Shown: piece after piece, positions 20,101-31,926 of the stretch | Layout: each line of letters begins with the position of its first letter | Numbering within the stretch: the first letter of the stretch is position 1 | Source of the DNA: Enoplosus armatus | Taxonomy: Eukaryota > Chordata > Actinopteri > Centrarchiformes > Enoplosidae | Assembly (NCBI RefSeq): GCF_043641665.1 | Contig: NW_027261190.1 | Coordinates: 1-64,000, forward strand | DNA: 64,000 nt | Reading direction: 5' to 3' | The notes under the pieces: model-generated | Databases searched by the model: none | Seen by the model: the letters and a program-made list of their open reading frames with translations, nothing else | Told to the model about the DNA's origin: nothing | Program-made: the position numbers and the translations under genes

Positions 20101-23100
20101 CACATAAAATGGCAACTCGACTCAACAATTCTTTGGGGAAAGTGTTGATAAACATATGTCAGCTGGGATTGGCTGTAGCCCCCCTGTGACTCTCAAGGAT
20201 AAGTGGGTATAGCAAATAGATGGATGAATATATATAATATATAACAGCAATATATATGAGACTTTGTATGAGAAAGCCGTTCTATTTAACCACTAATAAA
20301 GAATATGTCAAAAACTCTTATCTCAGCTTATCAGATAAGTGTGCAGTGTGTTTGAAGTCATAATTGCCACTGAATTCTGCAGGTGTACAAGTCAGACCCT
20401 TTCCCCGGCCTCTCCCTTGGGTCCCAGTATGCTGTTACCGTCATGGCTCTGCCAGTGCCTGAGGAGTGGGAGAGGTTCTACCACAGCAAGATCTTTTCCA
20501 CACGCTGTAAGACTACTTTAAGCTCTAGACTAGATATTATCTCATAAAGCACACACACACACACACACACACAGTTTCAGTGAACTTTGTGGTTGCTTCA
20601 GGGTAACCTTCAAAATCTAAATCCCTCCTTCTCTTGGCTTATTTACTGTACATATAATGACATCTCCTGCTCTGTCCCCAGAAAGCTCTCTGCTCTCTAA
20701 ACTTTGCCCTTTTCATCATATATCTTTCAGTAAGACTATTGTCAAAACAATGGTGAATTTATAGTAATATGCGCTGGTTTTGCAGCATGTGCAGAGAAGA
20801 ACGGTCTTGAGCAGTGCAAAAAAGGTGAGAATTTCTCATAGTTCCCAAATAAAGTCTGGTATAACAATAAATGTTTTCCTTCTTCGGTAATGCTTCAATT
20901 TACAGGTCCACAAATTTCATGGAAAGTAGGTGATAATTAGCAAGTTACGTATTTGAAATTTCTTTGAAATTATCCCCAAATTACCCCTAAATGTGTCCAA
21001 AATTACTGCAAAATTATTTAAGAATTATATTGTGCTCTTTCCTAATAAGCAGTTGCGGTTCAATTTTTCACAAAAGTTAAACTTGCTGAAAATCTATCAA
21101 TCCATGAATAAATGCTGCAGCTCTTCAATAACCAAGAAATTCCTGCGTTTTGCTTCCCAGCTGTTGGGTAAAAGTGAAGGGGGTTAGCCCTGAAGTCGAT
21201 CTGCCCAGGAGGAAAACAAAGTCTTCCCTGTGCTACCGACAAGGGTCTGGAAGCTAGCACAGGAGCTTTGGCCCTGCAGGAGGAGAAGGTTTTCAAGTCC
21301 GGGGTGGGGGGACCCAGTGGGGGAGTGGCGCCGGAATGGGCACCAGAACCGGAGACAGATGAGATGGCAACGGAACAGGGTTTAGCTAGTAGGAACTATC
21401 TAGATATCAGTTAACTTCGTATTACTTTCCTTGAAATGTATGTATGCATGTAATTATCACCTACTTATCATGAAATTTGCGGACCTGTAAAATGAAGCGT
21501 TACCGTTTCTTCTTATGATCAGCTTGACATCATGTCAATATTTTATGGTCTGGTTGTAGACTGGTATCCCAAATATATTGAGGTCCAACATGAAGGGACT
21601 GCCATCATAGTGACCTTTAACCTGGCTCCCCCGAACCTGGGCATCAGAAGCTACTTCTCACTGTGTTACGCAAACGGCATAATGAAATACACAGACATAA
21701 CACCTGTGAGTTGTTTCAACTTCTGCAGCTTTATATTTTGCCAATGCCTTGCTTCTATTATGTGTATTACGGAACTATTTGATAATTAAGTGAACTGAAT
21801 ACTTGTATTTAATTTCCTTAGAATTCCACCAACAACAAAACTCATCACAGCTATCAGCTGAATGGCCTTCAAGAAGGAACCAATTACACTTGTGAGGTAA
21901 AATAAAAGTGGATTATAACTATTCTATCCTTAACACTGATTGCATAATATATAAAACTACAACTGTTTTCAACCTAATCTCAGGGGCTTTGTGTTTAATA
22001 AATTATATTGAAATACCAGTCTCAAAAAATATGTATTATATGGACTATCTATATATTTTATGCATTAATTTTCAACCATCGGCATTTAGCATTTAGCCAG
22101 ATATTTCCCCTCAAGAGCTGGTGGAGAGCAAAACAGAGATAAAAGGAGAGTGAATATTGGACTTGCATTCATCATCACAACCCCAAATTAATGCTAATGT
22201 TGCTCCATGTCTTCTGGATAAATAGGCTGTTAGCCAACACAGTCGATATATCAACTTTATAAGGTGATGTGTCAGTGTTTTGTTTACAGCTTGTTGCGCT
22301 GCCCCCAAGTGGCCCCCAAAAGAAGTTTATTTTGTCAATCTACAAGGTCAAGAATGAACTGTCATGCTCAACATTTCTTGTTTCACAGATTGCAGCTAAC
22401 GAAGTGGATGCAGTGAGGAAAACATTCAGTGTTCAAGTCATGCACATTCAAAAAGGTGGGGGAGGTTGTTTTATTGCTGCTGATCCACACAATCACTATG
22501 CATCATAGTAGGTGCTATGCAAACCTCTCTTTTCATTTTGTTGTGGAGATATAAGTGATATAATATTTAAGTGTCTGTTGGACCATGAATACAGTCTGTG
22601 TATATTTAATACATGTGTGATCAATCCCATCAGTCTTTCATCCCTTTAAGTAATACTTTGGAATTTGGGGAAATATTCTTATTATGCTTCCAGTCTTTAT
22701 GCTAAACTAAAATAATCTACTCCCAGCTCTAGCTCCATAATTAGCACACAGGCATGACAGTGGTATCAATCATCTCATTTTAACTCTCGGCAGTAATTAG
22801 TAACGCATTTTCCAAAATGTCAAACTACTTCTTTAAGGTCTGTCACTGAATTATCATGTAATCACAACTCCCCACTCCTCAGAAGGTGCCTTGCAACTCT
22901 CTGTCACTCTCTCCTGGGCTTTGATGCTTCCACTGGGCCTGGCTGTGGTAGCCATACTTGTAGTCTTACTGGCTGCTCTCACCAGGAGGAGGCCCAAGCT
23001 GCAGATGAAGAAACTTGACATAAAACCAGGTGCGAAGACAAACCAAATACTTCATGTAAAATCACTGCTTGCATTTCATGAAAGCTAATCAAAATAAGTC

Positions 23101-24471
23101 ATGATAATAATCCATTTTACACCATTTGACAGAGAACCTTTCTTGTACCTCTGTTCTGTCTTTTCCATTACTGGCATGATGTGAAATACAACCAGATTTC
23201 TTATTTTCATCCATTCAGATGTTATCAAGCAGCATCAAGAAAGCGGGACTCAGGAGGAAGTGATGGCATTGCCCAGAAACAGGCTGACCCCTCCTCGTCT
23301 TCTGATTTGCTACAGCAGTTATGATGGGCCCGCTCATGTCAAAGCTGTCATGCAGTTAGGGGCCTTCATACAACAACACATGGCCACTCAGGTAGTGGAC
23401 ATGACATGTCGTGGCTCTAATGCCTTTTCCTACAGGTGTGCTGATTCAGTGGAATCGGACAGGCAGAAACAAATTATGAATACATCCATCCATTCATTTT
23501 CTACTGCTTATCCGGGGCCGGGCACGCGGTGGCAGCAGGCTAACCAAGGTGGTCCAGACATCCCTCTCCCTAGCAATGTTTTCTAGGGAGATCTCGAGGC
23601 GTTCCCAGGCCAGATGAGATATGTAATCCCTCCAACGTGTTCTGGGTCTAACCCGGGGTCTCCTACCAGTTGGACATGTCCAGAAATCCTCCAAAGGAAG
23701 GCGCTCAGGATTCATCCTGATCAGATGCCCGAACCACCTCAACTGGCTCCTTTCGATGCAAAGGAGCAGCGGCTCTACTCCGAGCTCCCTTCGGATCCCT
23801 TTTGAGGTCCTCCCCCTATCTCTAAGGCTGACCCCAGCCACCTTGATGAGGAAACTCATTTCGGTCGCTTGTATACCCAATCTCATTCTTTCGGTCCTTA
23901 CCCAAAGCTCATGACCATAGCTAGGGGTTGGAAGGTAGATCGAGTGGTAAATCAAAAGCTTTGCCTTCCGGCTTAGCTCCCTCTTCACCACAACAGTTCA
24001 ATACAACACCTGCATTAGTGCTGACACCGCATCAATCCGCTGGTCGATCTCACGCTCTATTTTACTCTCACTTGTGAACAAGACCCCGAGATACTTGAAC
24101 TCCCTGCTTGAGGCAGTAACTCAGATTGCTCAGGCAGGGAGCAATCCACCTTTTTCCAGGAGAGAACCATGTCCTCGGACTTGGAGATGCTGACTCTCAT
24201 CACGACCACTTTGCACTCGGCTGCAAACCGCCCCAGTGCATGCTGTGGGTCACAATCTGATGAAGCCAACAGAGCCACATCATCTGCAGAGAGCAGAGAA
24301 GCAATTCTGAAGTCCCCAAACCAAACACTCTCCTCTCCCGGCTGTGCCTTGAGATCCTGTCCATGAATATCACAAACAGAATCTGTGACAAGGGACACCC
24401 ATCGAAAACGTATTTGACTTTTGTGCAGAATATACAGATACAGCTTGCACTATATATATATATATATACAG

Positions 24472-24505
<34 letters not shown>

Positions 24506-25393
24506 TATAAGGACCAGGTGGCTTGTAGCAACGGCCCCGATGACCCCATACTCCCACAGTACCCCTCACAGGACCCCCCGGGGACACGGTCATAAGCCTT
24601 CTCCAAGTCCACAAAACACATGTAGACTGGATGGGAAACCCCACCCCCCACCCCAGTAAGCCCCCAAGGGTCCACTGTCCACAAGGCTAGGACGGAAATA
24701 CAAAAAAGGATAACTGTCATCTTACAAAGCTAATTATTATATTGACAATTTCTGTGTTTCAATCTTTTCTTTAATATGAAATAGGGGTGTGTAAAATGTG
24801 TTATTAGAACACTTTGTCGTGACAGTGTTCTCCTTTGTTCTTCCCAGGTGTGCTTGGACCTGTGGGACTCTCTGAGCGTGGCTGAGGAGGGCAGTATGGC
24901 CTGGCACTGCCGTCAGATCCGGGAGAGCGACTTTATCTTGGTGATCTGTTCTTGGGGCTTCAATCGCAGACCTAAGCCAGAGCCAGAGGGTGACAACAAA
25001 GATGAGGCAGACAGAGGGCTGGACTTTGGGTCCAACGCCTTCAGCTCTGATGTAGCCATCAGACTTGTCGGAGAGGAGGTGGGACGAGCCAAAGCCAGGG
25101 GCCAGGACATGTCCAAATACATGGCGGCCATTTTTGAGTACTCTGAGGAAACAGACATTCCCACTGAGCTGAGGCTGGTATCTCACTACACGCTGACAAG
25201 TGACTTACCGCTGCTCTTCTCCCACCTCCATGGAGTGGCTCTGCATAGGCCGGGGGGTTACCTGAAGATAAACTACATCTCAGAGGAGGGCTTTTCTAAG
25301 TCACCAGCCGGAGCAGCTCTGCAGTTAGCAATCTACGAGGCTGGGATGGCAATGAGGGCAAAAAGGTATCACTCTGTGGAGGGAGGGAACTAA
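17195..25393 (+). CDS. il17rd-like: IL-17 receptor D-like gene, copy B (exons a-j)
   Basis: Exons: a 17195-17353, b 17875-17993, c 20383-20506, d 20786-20824, e 21560-21705, f 21822-21896, g 22389-22455, h 22883-23029, i 23219-23391, j 24848-25393. Exon lengths sum to 1595 bp. After a two-base split codon they give 530 codons plus a stop, with every junction in phase, so the frame is intact. Visible residues 1-242 are the ectodomain, with paired cysteines and sequons NLS, NST, NKT and NYT. Residues about 252-275 form a transmembrane helix followed by TRRR. SEFIR spans about 318-505. Exon b (GIAFLRGF) and exon c align by eye with IL17RD. Exon a starts in phase 1, so at least one upstream exon with the signal peptide is missing from view. 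The protein stops about 25 residues after SEFIR, unlike the long tail of mammalian IL17RD. Confidence 0.85.
18853..19136 (-). mobile_element. Antisense LINE 3' UTR fragment in receptor intron b-c (unit 1)
   Basis: This is the reverse complement of the 3' UTR of the sense LINE at 7201-8797. It starts with four AATCAG repeats (the GATTCT tail), then AAACTGTTTATTGCCAAGTA, and continues to the GTACGTTAATATAACGTATA segment. It is strongly 5' truncated and has no coding part. The rest of the intron (17994-18852 and 19137-20158) shows nothing I can name. Confidence 0.8.
19465..19494. repeat. Perfect 11-bp inverted repeat in intron b-c
   Basis: CTATAGGTGAG and its exact complement CTCACCTATAG are separated by 8 bases. 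The arms form a small hairpin of unknown role. Copies are at 41270-41299 and 63062-63091. Confidence 0.6.
20159..20230 (+). repeat. Short LINE/SINE 3'-tail-like fragment (unit 1)
   Basis: TCAGCTGGGATTGGCTGTAG followed by GGATAAGTGGGTATAG and an ATGGATGA tail matches the widespread fish repeat end that finishes in a GATG microsatellite. Copies are at 41964-42035 and 63756-63827. Confidence 0.55.
20551..20573. repeat. CA microsatellite in intron c-d
   Basis: 23 bases of AC repeat, 44 bases after the exon c boundary. The same length is found at 42356-42378. Confidence 0.95.
20885..21505. mobile_element. MITE-like element with 55-bp inverted repeats (unit 1)
   Basis: The left end (20885-20939) and right end (21451-21505) are inverted copies of each other, with 50 of 55 bases matching. 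Each starts CGGTAA and runs to GTAGGTGATAATTA. The 621-bp element has no transposase. Its interior has a GC-rich purine segment (about 21180-21370) unlike the AT-rich ends. A target duplication is not clear; both flanks are TTCTT-like. It fills most of the intron between receptor exons d and e. The superfamily is not assigned. Confidence 0.8.
23482..24656 (-). mobile_element. RTE/Rex3-like LINE fragment, antisense (unit 2)
   Basis: Same insertion as in unit 1, in the intron between receptor exons i and j of copy B. The internal TA microsatellite (about 24450-24496) is 4 bp longer here, which changes which short frames remain open across it. The SADD box and C-terminal region are the same. Confidence 0.85.
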
Positions 25394-26894
25394 ACACTAA
25401 AAAAAGCAATCCAATACGCCCTAACTTAATGGTGGTCCTCAGCCCAGTATAGGAGAATAGTTGGCTTACATAGCCAGACCTATCTCCACACTTCGGAGAA
25501 AGGTCTAGCTCAACCCATTATCATTCTGGGACAGGAGAAAAAAACGCTCTGGCTTGTTTGTATTTCTTTAAACCAATCACAATCGTCTTGGACAGCGCTA
25601 AGCCCAGGATGCAGTGACTGTGCCCTTGCAAAACGGTAACACGCAGACTGAAATAGTTGGCCAATGGCAGTCTTATCCCAACAGCCTACATCCGGTGAGT
25701 CAGACTACCTGAAGATAGACACTGATGATGGCCACAAACTTAACGGTTCCCTTAAATAATTGACCAACTAATCACCTCTGCCTCAGTTGTGCTGCAATGG
25801 CAGCAGCAGTGCACTTTGACCTCTAAAATGTGTTAACATGGTATATGTGTGTGTGTGTGTGTGTGTACAGGAAGGATTTGTTAAAAGAACGTCCAGTAAT
25901 GTGTGTAATGGTCAAAAAAGCTATCTTAGTCTTACAAAAGACATTTTCTGTTTGTTTTCTTGCAGTGTCATGTGAAGTTATTATGAAATGAAAAACTTGT
26001 AATACAAGCATTGTACATAAATAAACAATTAATCTCATACGCGAGTTATTGAAGTTATCGTTTGAGAATGTTTGCCTTGAAGTACATACTGAACATTGTA
26101 TACATGTATGTTTACAGTCATGCTTATAGTTTATGTATACATGTGCATATCTCATATATTCAAGAATGGATTAATAGGTCCCATCATTTGTAATGTTATG
26201 CTGATGTAAGGTGACGTGGATAAATGTGAGTTGTCTTGCATTTTGTGTTGTATTTTTGTGAAATTTAGATTTTCTTTTATGCATCTAATCATCTAATAAA
26301 ATAAGATTAAAACAAGTTTTCTTTGGCTCATCAAATATGTCATATATGGCTTATTCATGACATTTGTGTATGACTGAATGGGAGGTATTGTCGATGCTGT
26401 AGGTTGCCAGGCTGCAGAAAAACCTCTATCTGTCTAGAATAATTTTGGTAATCAACCATGTCTGAATACAGTTGATTAGATGCCATTTTAGTTTTTAAGT
26501 GAAGGATTGGTTTGTTAATTATGAACCTTTCGCGTGTATATATAATTAACAATTCAAATTGTAATTACAGTTTAGTGACTTGAGCAACAAGGTCTGGCAA
26601 CCCGGTTGGAGGAGGCATCGTTGTGAGCCATAGACTGTTTAAAGCATATTGGGTTAAGTTAAAGGGATCTGATGAGGAACAACCTGCAACAAATGTGCTG
26701 TGTGGTTGTTGGGAATATTCACAACAACGTAAAGGACTTGGTTGGAATATTGATACAGTAGCAGTCGAATATGGTTTAAATGGGTTAGATTATGGGCTAA
26801 ATATTGTGTGGGGTAATTTTCATCCCAATGTGGACTTGCCACTTGTGGAGCAGAAAAGAGAATGGACTGAAAGGAATGTGGATAACATTGGATA
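25394..26894 (+). other. 3' UTR and flank of receptor copy B
   Basis: Same content as the unit-1 flank, with a likely polyadenylation signal AATAAA at 26295-26300. The GT microsatellite near 25845-25866 is 6 bp longer than in units 1 and 3. Base 26280 is T where the other copies have G. Confidence 0.5.
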
Positions 26895-27116
26895 TCAGAA
26901 TCAGATTCAGAATCAGAAATACTTTATTGATCCCCAGGGGGAAATTGTACAGTACCGGTGCTCCCATTCAAGAGTAGAAAGCAGCATAAATTAGAAATGA
27001 AAGTATGTAAAAAATATAAAAATGAGAAATAGAAAATAAAAATATACACATTTACAATATTTTCAAATATGAAAAATAAAAGTAAAAAATATATACAATA
27101 GCAATGTATATGTATG

Positions 27117-27163
<47 letters not shown>

Positions 27164-27166
27164 GTA

Positions 27167-28805
27167 CAGTGCATCCGGAAAGTATTCACGGCGCTTCACT
27201 TTTTCCACATTTTGTTATGTTACACCCTTATTCCAAAATGGATTAAATTAATTTTTTTCCTCAAAATTCTACACACAACACCCCATAATGACAATGTGAA
27301 AAAAGTTTTTTTGAAATTTTTGCAAATTTATTAAAAATAAAAAACTAAGAAATCACATGTACATAAGTATTCACAGCCTTTGCCATGAAGCTCAAAATTG
27401 AGCTCAGGTGCATCCTGTTTCCACTGATCATCCTTGAGATGTTTCTGCAGCTTAATTGGAGTCCACCTGTGGTAAATTCAGTTGATTGGACATGATTTGG
27501 AAAGGCACACACCTGTCTATATAAGGTCCCACAGTTGACAGTGCATGTCAGAGCACAAACCAAGCATGAAGTCAAAGGAATTGTCTGTAGACCTCCGAGA
27601 CAGGATTGTCTCGAGGCACAAATCTGGGGAAGGTTACAGAAAAATTTCTGCTGCTTTGAAGGTCCCAATGAGCACAGTGGCCTCCATCATCCGTAAGTGG
27701 AAGAAGTTCGGAACCACCAGGACTCTTCCTAGAGCTGGCCGGCCATCTAAACTGAGTAATCGGGGGAGAAGGGCCTTAGTCAGGGAGGTGACCAAGAACC
27801 TGATGGTCACTCTGTCAGAGCTCCAGAGTTCCTCTGTGGAGAGAGGAGAACCTTCCAGAAGGACAACCATCTCTGCAGCAATCCACCAATCAGGCCTGTA
27901 TGGTAGAGTGGCCAGACGGAAGCCACTCCTTAGTAAAAGGCACATAGCAGCCCACCTGGAGTTTGCCAAAAGGCACCTGAAGGACTCTCAGACCATGAGA
28001 AACAAAATTCTCTGGTCTGATGAGACAAAGATTGAACTCTTTGGTGTGAATGCCAGGCGTCACGTTTGGAGGAAACCAGGCACCGCTCATCACCAGGCCA
28101 ATACCATCCCTACAGTGAAGCATGGTGGTGGCAGCATCATGCTGTGGGGATGTTTTTCAGCGGCAGGAACTGGGAGACTAGTCAGGATAGAGGGAAAGAT
28201 GAATGCAGCAAAGTACAGAGACATCCTGGATGAAAACCTGCTCCAGAGCGCTCTTGACCTCAGACTGGGGCGACGGTTTATCTTTCAGCAGGACAACGAC
28301 CCTAAGCACACAGCCAAGATATCAAAGGAGTGGCTTCAGGACAACTCTGTGAATGTCCTTGAGTGGCCCAGCCAGAGCCCAGACTTGAATCCGATTGAAC
28401 ATCTCTGGAGAGATCTGAAAATGGCTGTGCACCGAGATGCTTCCCATCCAACCTGATGGAGCTTGAGAGGTGCTGCAAAGAGGAATGGGTGAAACTGCCC
28501 AAAGATAGGTGTGCCAAGCTTGTGGCATCATATTCAAAAAGACTTGAGGCTGTAATTGCTGCCAAAGGTGCATCAACAAAGTATTGAGCAAAGGCTGTGA
28601 ATACTTATGTACATGTGATTTCTCAGGTTTTTTATTTTTAATAAATTTGCAAAAATCTCAAATAAACTTTTTTCACGTTGTCATTATGGGGTGTTGTGTG
28701 TAGAATTTTGAGGAAAAAAATGAATTTAATCCATTTTGGTATAAGGCTGCAACATAACAAAATGTGGAAAAAGTGAAGCGCTGTGAATACTTTCCGGATG
28801 CACTG
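27167..28805 (+). mobile_element. Complete Tc1/mariner transposon with broken transposase (unit 2)
   Basis: Same insertion as in unit 1, with TA flanks at 27165-27166 and 28806-28807 and both inverted repeats. It is 2 bp longer because of a frameshifting change in the transposase near 28434. Confidence 0.95.
27545..28456 (+). pseudogene. Tc1 transposase, C-terminally frameshifted (unit 2)
   Basis: Identical to the unit-1 transposase through Arg297. One base there is then replaced by three (CGACGC becomes CGAGATGC around 28434), a net +2. The frame ends after six unrelated residues, giving 303 codons. All three catalytic acids (Asp159, Asp250, Glu285) remain, but the last 49 residues are lost or replaced. 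This is the only one of the three copies with the lesion, so it arose after the tandem amplification, or it is a sequencing or assembly error. Confidence 0.9.
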
Positions 28806-29004
28806 TATGTATTGCTCTATTGTGTTTGACCATATATGTATTGCACTGACATTTAAGAATAAGTAATAGTGAGGTAGTATATGTAGAAGCAGGTCCAGAT
28901 TTCCAGTCTGTTTCTTCTGAGTGTCTGACACTCTGAGGGAGGAGTTGAACAGTTTGATGGCCACAGGCAGGAATGATTTCCTGTGGCGCTCAGTTGTATA
29001 TTTG

Positions 29005-30602
29005 GACTCTGGATCACTGTTACACCACAGTCATTAACGCTTTTCACGCCGTCACCCGCGCTGCATTGGGACACTCTGACCATGACATAGTCCACCTGAT
29101 TCCTGCATACAGGCAGAAATTAAAACTTTCTAAGTCTGTTGCGAGAACTTCGAAGAAGTGGACCAGTGAAGCTGCAGAGGACCTGAAGGCGTGTTTGGAC
29201 TGTACTGACTGGGATGTTTTCAGGACTGCTACCAACAGTCTGGATGAGTACACAGAGGTTGTGACTTCATATATCAGCTTCTGTGAGGACTGCTGCGTAC
29301 CAACTCGGACCAGGGTGAGTTATAACAACGACAAACCCTGGTTCACAGAAAGACTGCGACAGCTGAGGTTGGAAAAGGAAGAGGCGTTTAAGAGTGGCAA
29401 CAGAGCAGAGTTTAAGGAAGCCAAGTACAAGTTTAGCAAGGCGGTGAGGGAAGCTAAACGACTGTACTCAGAGAGACTACAAGACCAGTTCTCCTCCAAC
29501 GACTCTGCTTCTGTGTGGAGGGGGCTCAGACAGATCACCAACTACAAGCCAAGAGCCTCTTCAACACCTCACTGGAGACATGCCACGTGCCAGCCTGCTT
29601 CAAGGCCTCCACCATCATCTCCGTCCCCAAAAAACCAGGGCCCACAGGATTAAATGACTACACACCCGTCGCCCTGACCTCTGTGGTCATGAAATCATTT
29701 GAACGCCTGGTTTTGTCCCACCTCAAATCCATCACCGACCCTCTGCTGGACCCCCTGCAGTTCGCCTACAGAGCCAACAGGTCTGTAGACGACGCCGTCA
29801 ACTTGGCCCTACACTTCATCCTCCAGCACCTGGACTCCGCAGGATCCTATGCCAGGATCCTGTTCGTGGACTTCAGCTCTGCCTTCAACACGATCGTCCC
29901 GGCTCTTCTTCAGGACAAGCTCTCCCAGCTGAACGTGCCTGACCCCACCTGCAGGTGGATCACAGATTTCCTGTCTGACAGGAAGCAGCACGTGAAGCTG
30001 GGGAAACACGTCTCAGACTCGCGGACGATCAGCATCGGCTCCCCTCAAGGCTGTGTTCTTTCTCCTCTACTCTTCTCCCTGTACACCAACAGCTGCACCT
30101 CCAGTCACCAGTCCGTCAAGCTCCGTCAAGCTCCTGAGGGAGCTGAACATCATCTCTTCAGGACCTGTACTCCTCCAGGACCCTGAGGAGAGCAGGGAAG
30201 ATCGCTGCTGACCCCTCCCACCCTGGACACCATCTGTTCGACCCCCTCCCCTCTGGCAGGAGGCTGCGGTCCATCAAGACCAAAACCTCCCACCACAAAA
30301 ACAGTTTCTTCCCCTCTGCAGTCAACCTGACGAACTTACATTGACCCCCCCCCCGAACACAAACACAAGTTATACGTTATATTAACGTACATCACCCCTG
30401 TCCCCCCTGCGTTACATTAACGCACCCACCCCCTACTGGACACTTTATTTTGGTCACTACACTGTTTGTTATTTATCTTATCTTATTTTTATTTTACCTT
30501 TTATATTCTACATATTTGTTGTCAAAACAATAGCACCTTCAGACCACGGCAAATTCCTTGTAATGTATGTTACTTAGTAATAAACAGTTTCTGATTCTGA
30601 TA
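29005..30602 (+). mobile_element. Sense LINE fragment, CR1/L2/Rex1-like (unit 2)
   Basis: Same insertion and same deletions as the unit-1 copy. The C homopolymer in the 3' UTR near 30344-30353 has ten C instead of nine. Confidence 0.85.
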
Positions 30603-31123
30603 TGCATCTTGTCACGACTGAGCAAGGCAAAAAATGAACCCACACACACGACTCAAACAAAGTACAAATATATAATAAAGAGTATTTATTTATAACAAAA
30701 TATGAAGCTTGACAAAGCAAGAGATATCTACAAAGTTAACAACAGAAAATCACTCCCAAAAAGTGGAGGAACAAAACTAGGAAAAACAAGACAGTAAAGT
30801 GAACAAATTAACAAGAACACTGAAACAACTCACACAGGGACTAACAGGAAATCTTGACATGGAATTACCGCTGGTTATCATGGCACTGAGGACAAGACAA
30901 ACTGCCACAAGACAAAGGGAGACGCAGACTATTTAAACATGAGGTGAGTGAACACAGGTGGAAACAATCAGGGGGACTGACAATCACAAAGGCGGGAAAC
31001 ACGAGGGCAGGAAGTAAAATGTTCTGAAACGAGAGGGCACACAATACTACAAAATAAAACAGGAAATGACAAGACAACATGACTAAATGAGACAAAAACG
31101 GTAACTTAACGTAAATGACGAGA
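30603..31123. repeat. Unclassified interspersed repeat (unit 2)
   Basis: Copy of the unit-1 repeat at 8798-9318, with no difference noticed. Confidence 0.4.
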
Positions 31124-31124
31124 C

Positions 31125-31640
31125 ATGACACATCCTGCCAAAAGTGTTTTAACAGAATGCTGGGAACATAATGAGACAAAAGTTTTGGGTGGATTGGTGA
31201 TGCAAAGGCCATCAATTACAGTACAGCCCCACAGTTTCAATTTCTTCCATTCTTCCCTGGTTGTTCTCCTTGCCAAGTATAGACCTCAATATACAGCAGC
31301 AATTGAAGGACAAGTCAAAGCAACTTTCAGTATGCCGCAAAGTTTGATCAGCATTTTTCAGACTCTGTGTTCATATTCACAGATGGCTCCAAAGATCCTG
31401 TTACAGGGTGTGCAGGTGCAGCAGCTTATATCCGAGTGACTGAATCATATATTAGGAAAAGAGTGTCAGACCACTTGTCAGTATACCTCAGAGCTATTGG
31501 CAATATTATTGGCCTTGCAGTGGATAGAAGAGAAGGAAATAAATAACACTGTTATTGCATCTGACAGCTTTGCAGCACTAACAAGCATGAGATCTGGCAG
31601 ATCATCATTTAGGACAGATATTCTTAATGAAATATTTCTT
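31125..31640 (+). pseudogene. LINE RNase H domain remnant (unit 2)
   Basis: Same remnant, frameshift and truncation as in unit 1. Confidence 0.75.
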
Positions 31641-31926
31641 TTCAATTCAATTCAATTCAATTTTATTTATATAGCGCCAAATCACAACAAAAGTCATCTC
31701 ATGACACTTTACAAATAGAGCAGGTCTAGACCGACTCTTTATAATGTTATTACAGGAAGACTTCCGGATGTGCTTTGCCGTGTGAAGACGTGTGTGCGGA
31801 GGCTCCGTGTAAAAGTAGTCAAAAATATTAATATCGCCATATTTGTATCATTTTGGGGGGGCTGGACGAATAAGATTCTGTTTTGGGAGTGAACGAGTGC
31901 GTTCTCAGTGCAGTTTACGACCGAAA

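Larger units (their letters stand above)
1..21792. repeat. Tandem array unit 1 (~21.8 kb)
   Basis: This is the first copy of a head-to-tail repeat. The sequence at position 1 recurs at 21793 and again at 43598. Gene exons, transposons and intergenic sequence all recur in the same order and orientation. Unit boundaries are arbitrary because the window starts inside a unit, 29 bases before an exon. Private differences seen in this copy are A at 1624 (T in units 2 and 3) and G 13143/T 13150 inside the L1 (A/A in the others). It also has A at 21062 where unit 2 has G. Confidence 0.97.
26895..29004 (-). mobile_element. Antisense LINE 3' end split by Tc1 (unit 2)
   Basis: Same arrangement as unit 1, with pieces 26895-27164 and 28808-29004 around the Tc1 copy. 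It differs by one base just right of the Tc1 (T at 28816 instead of A). Confidence 0.7.
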
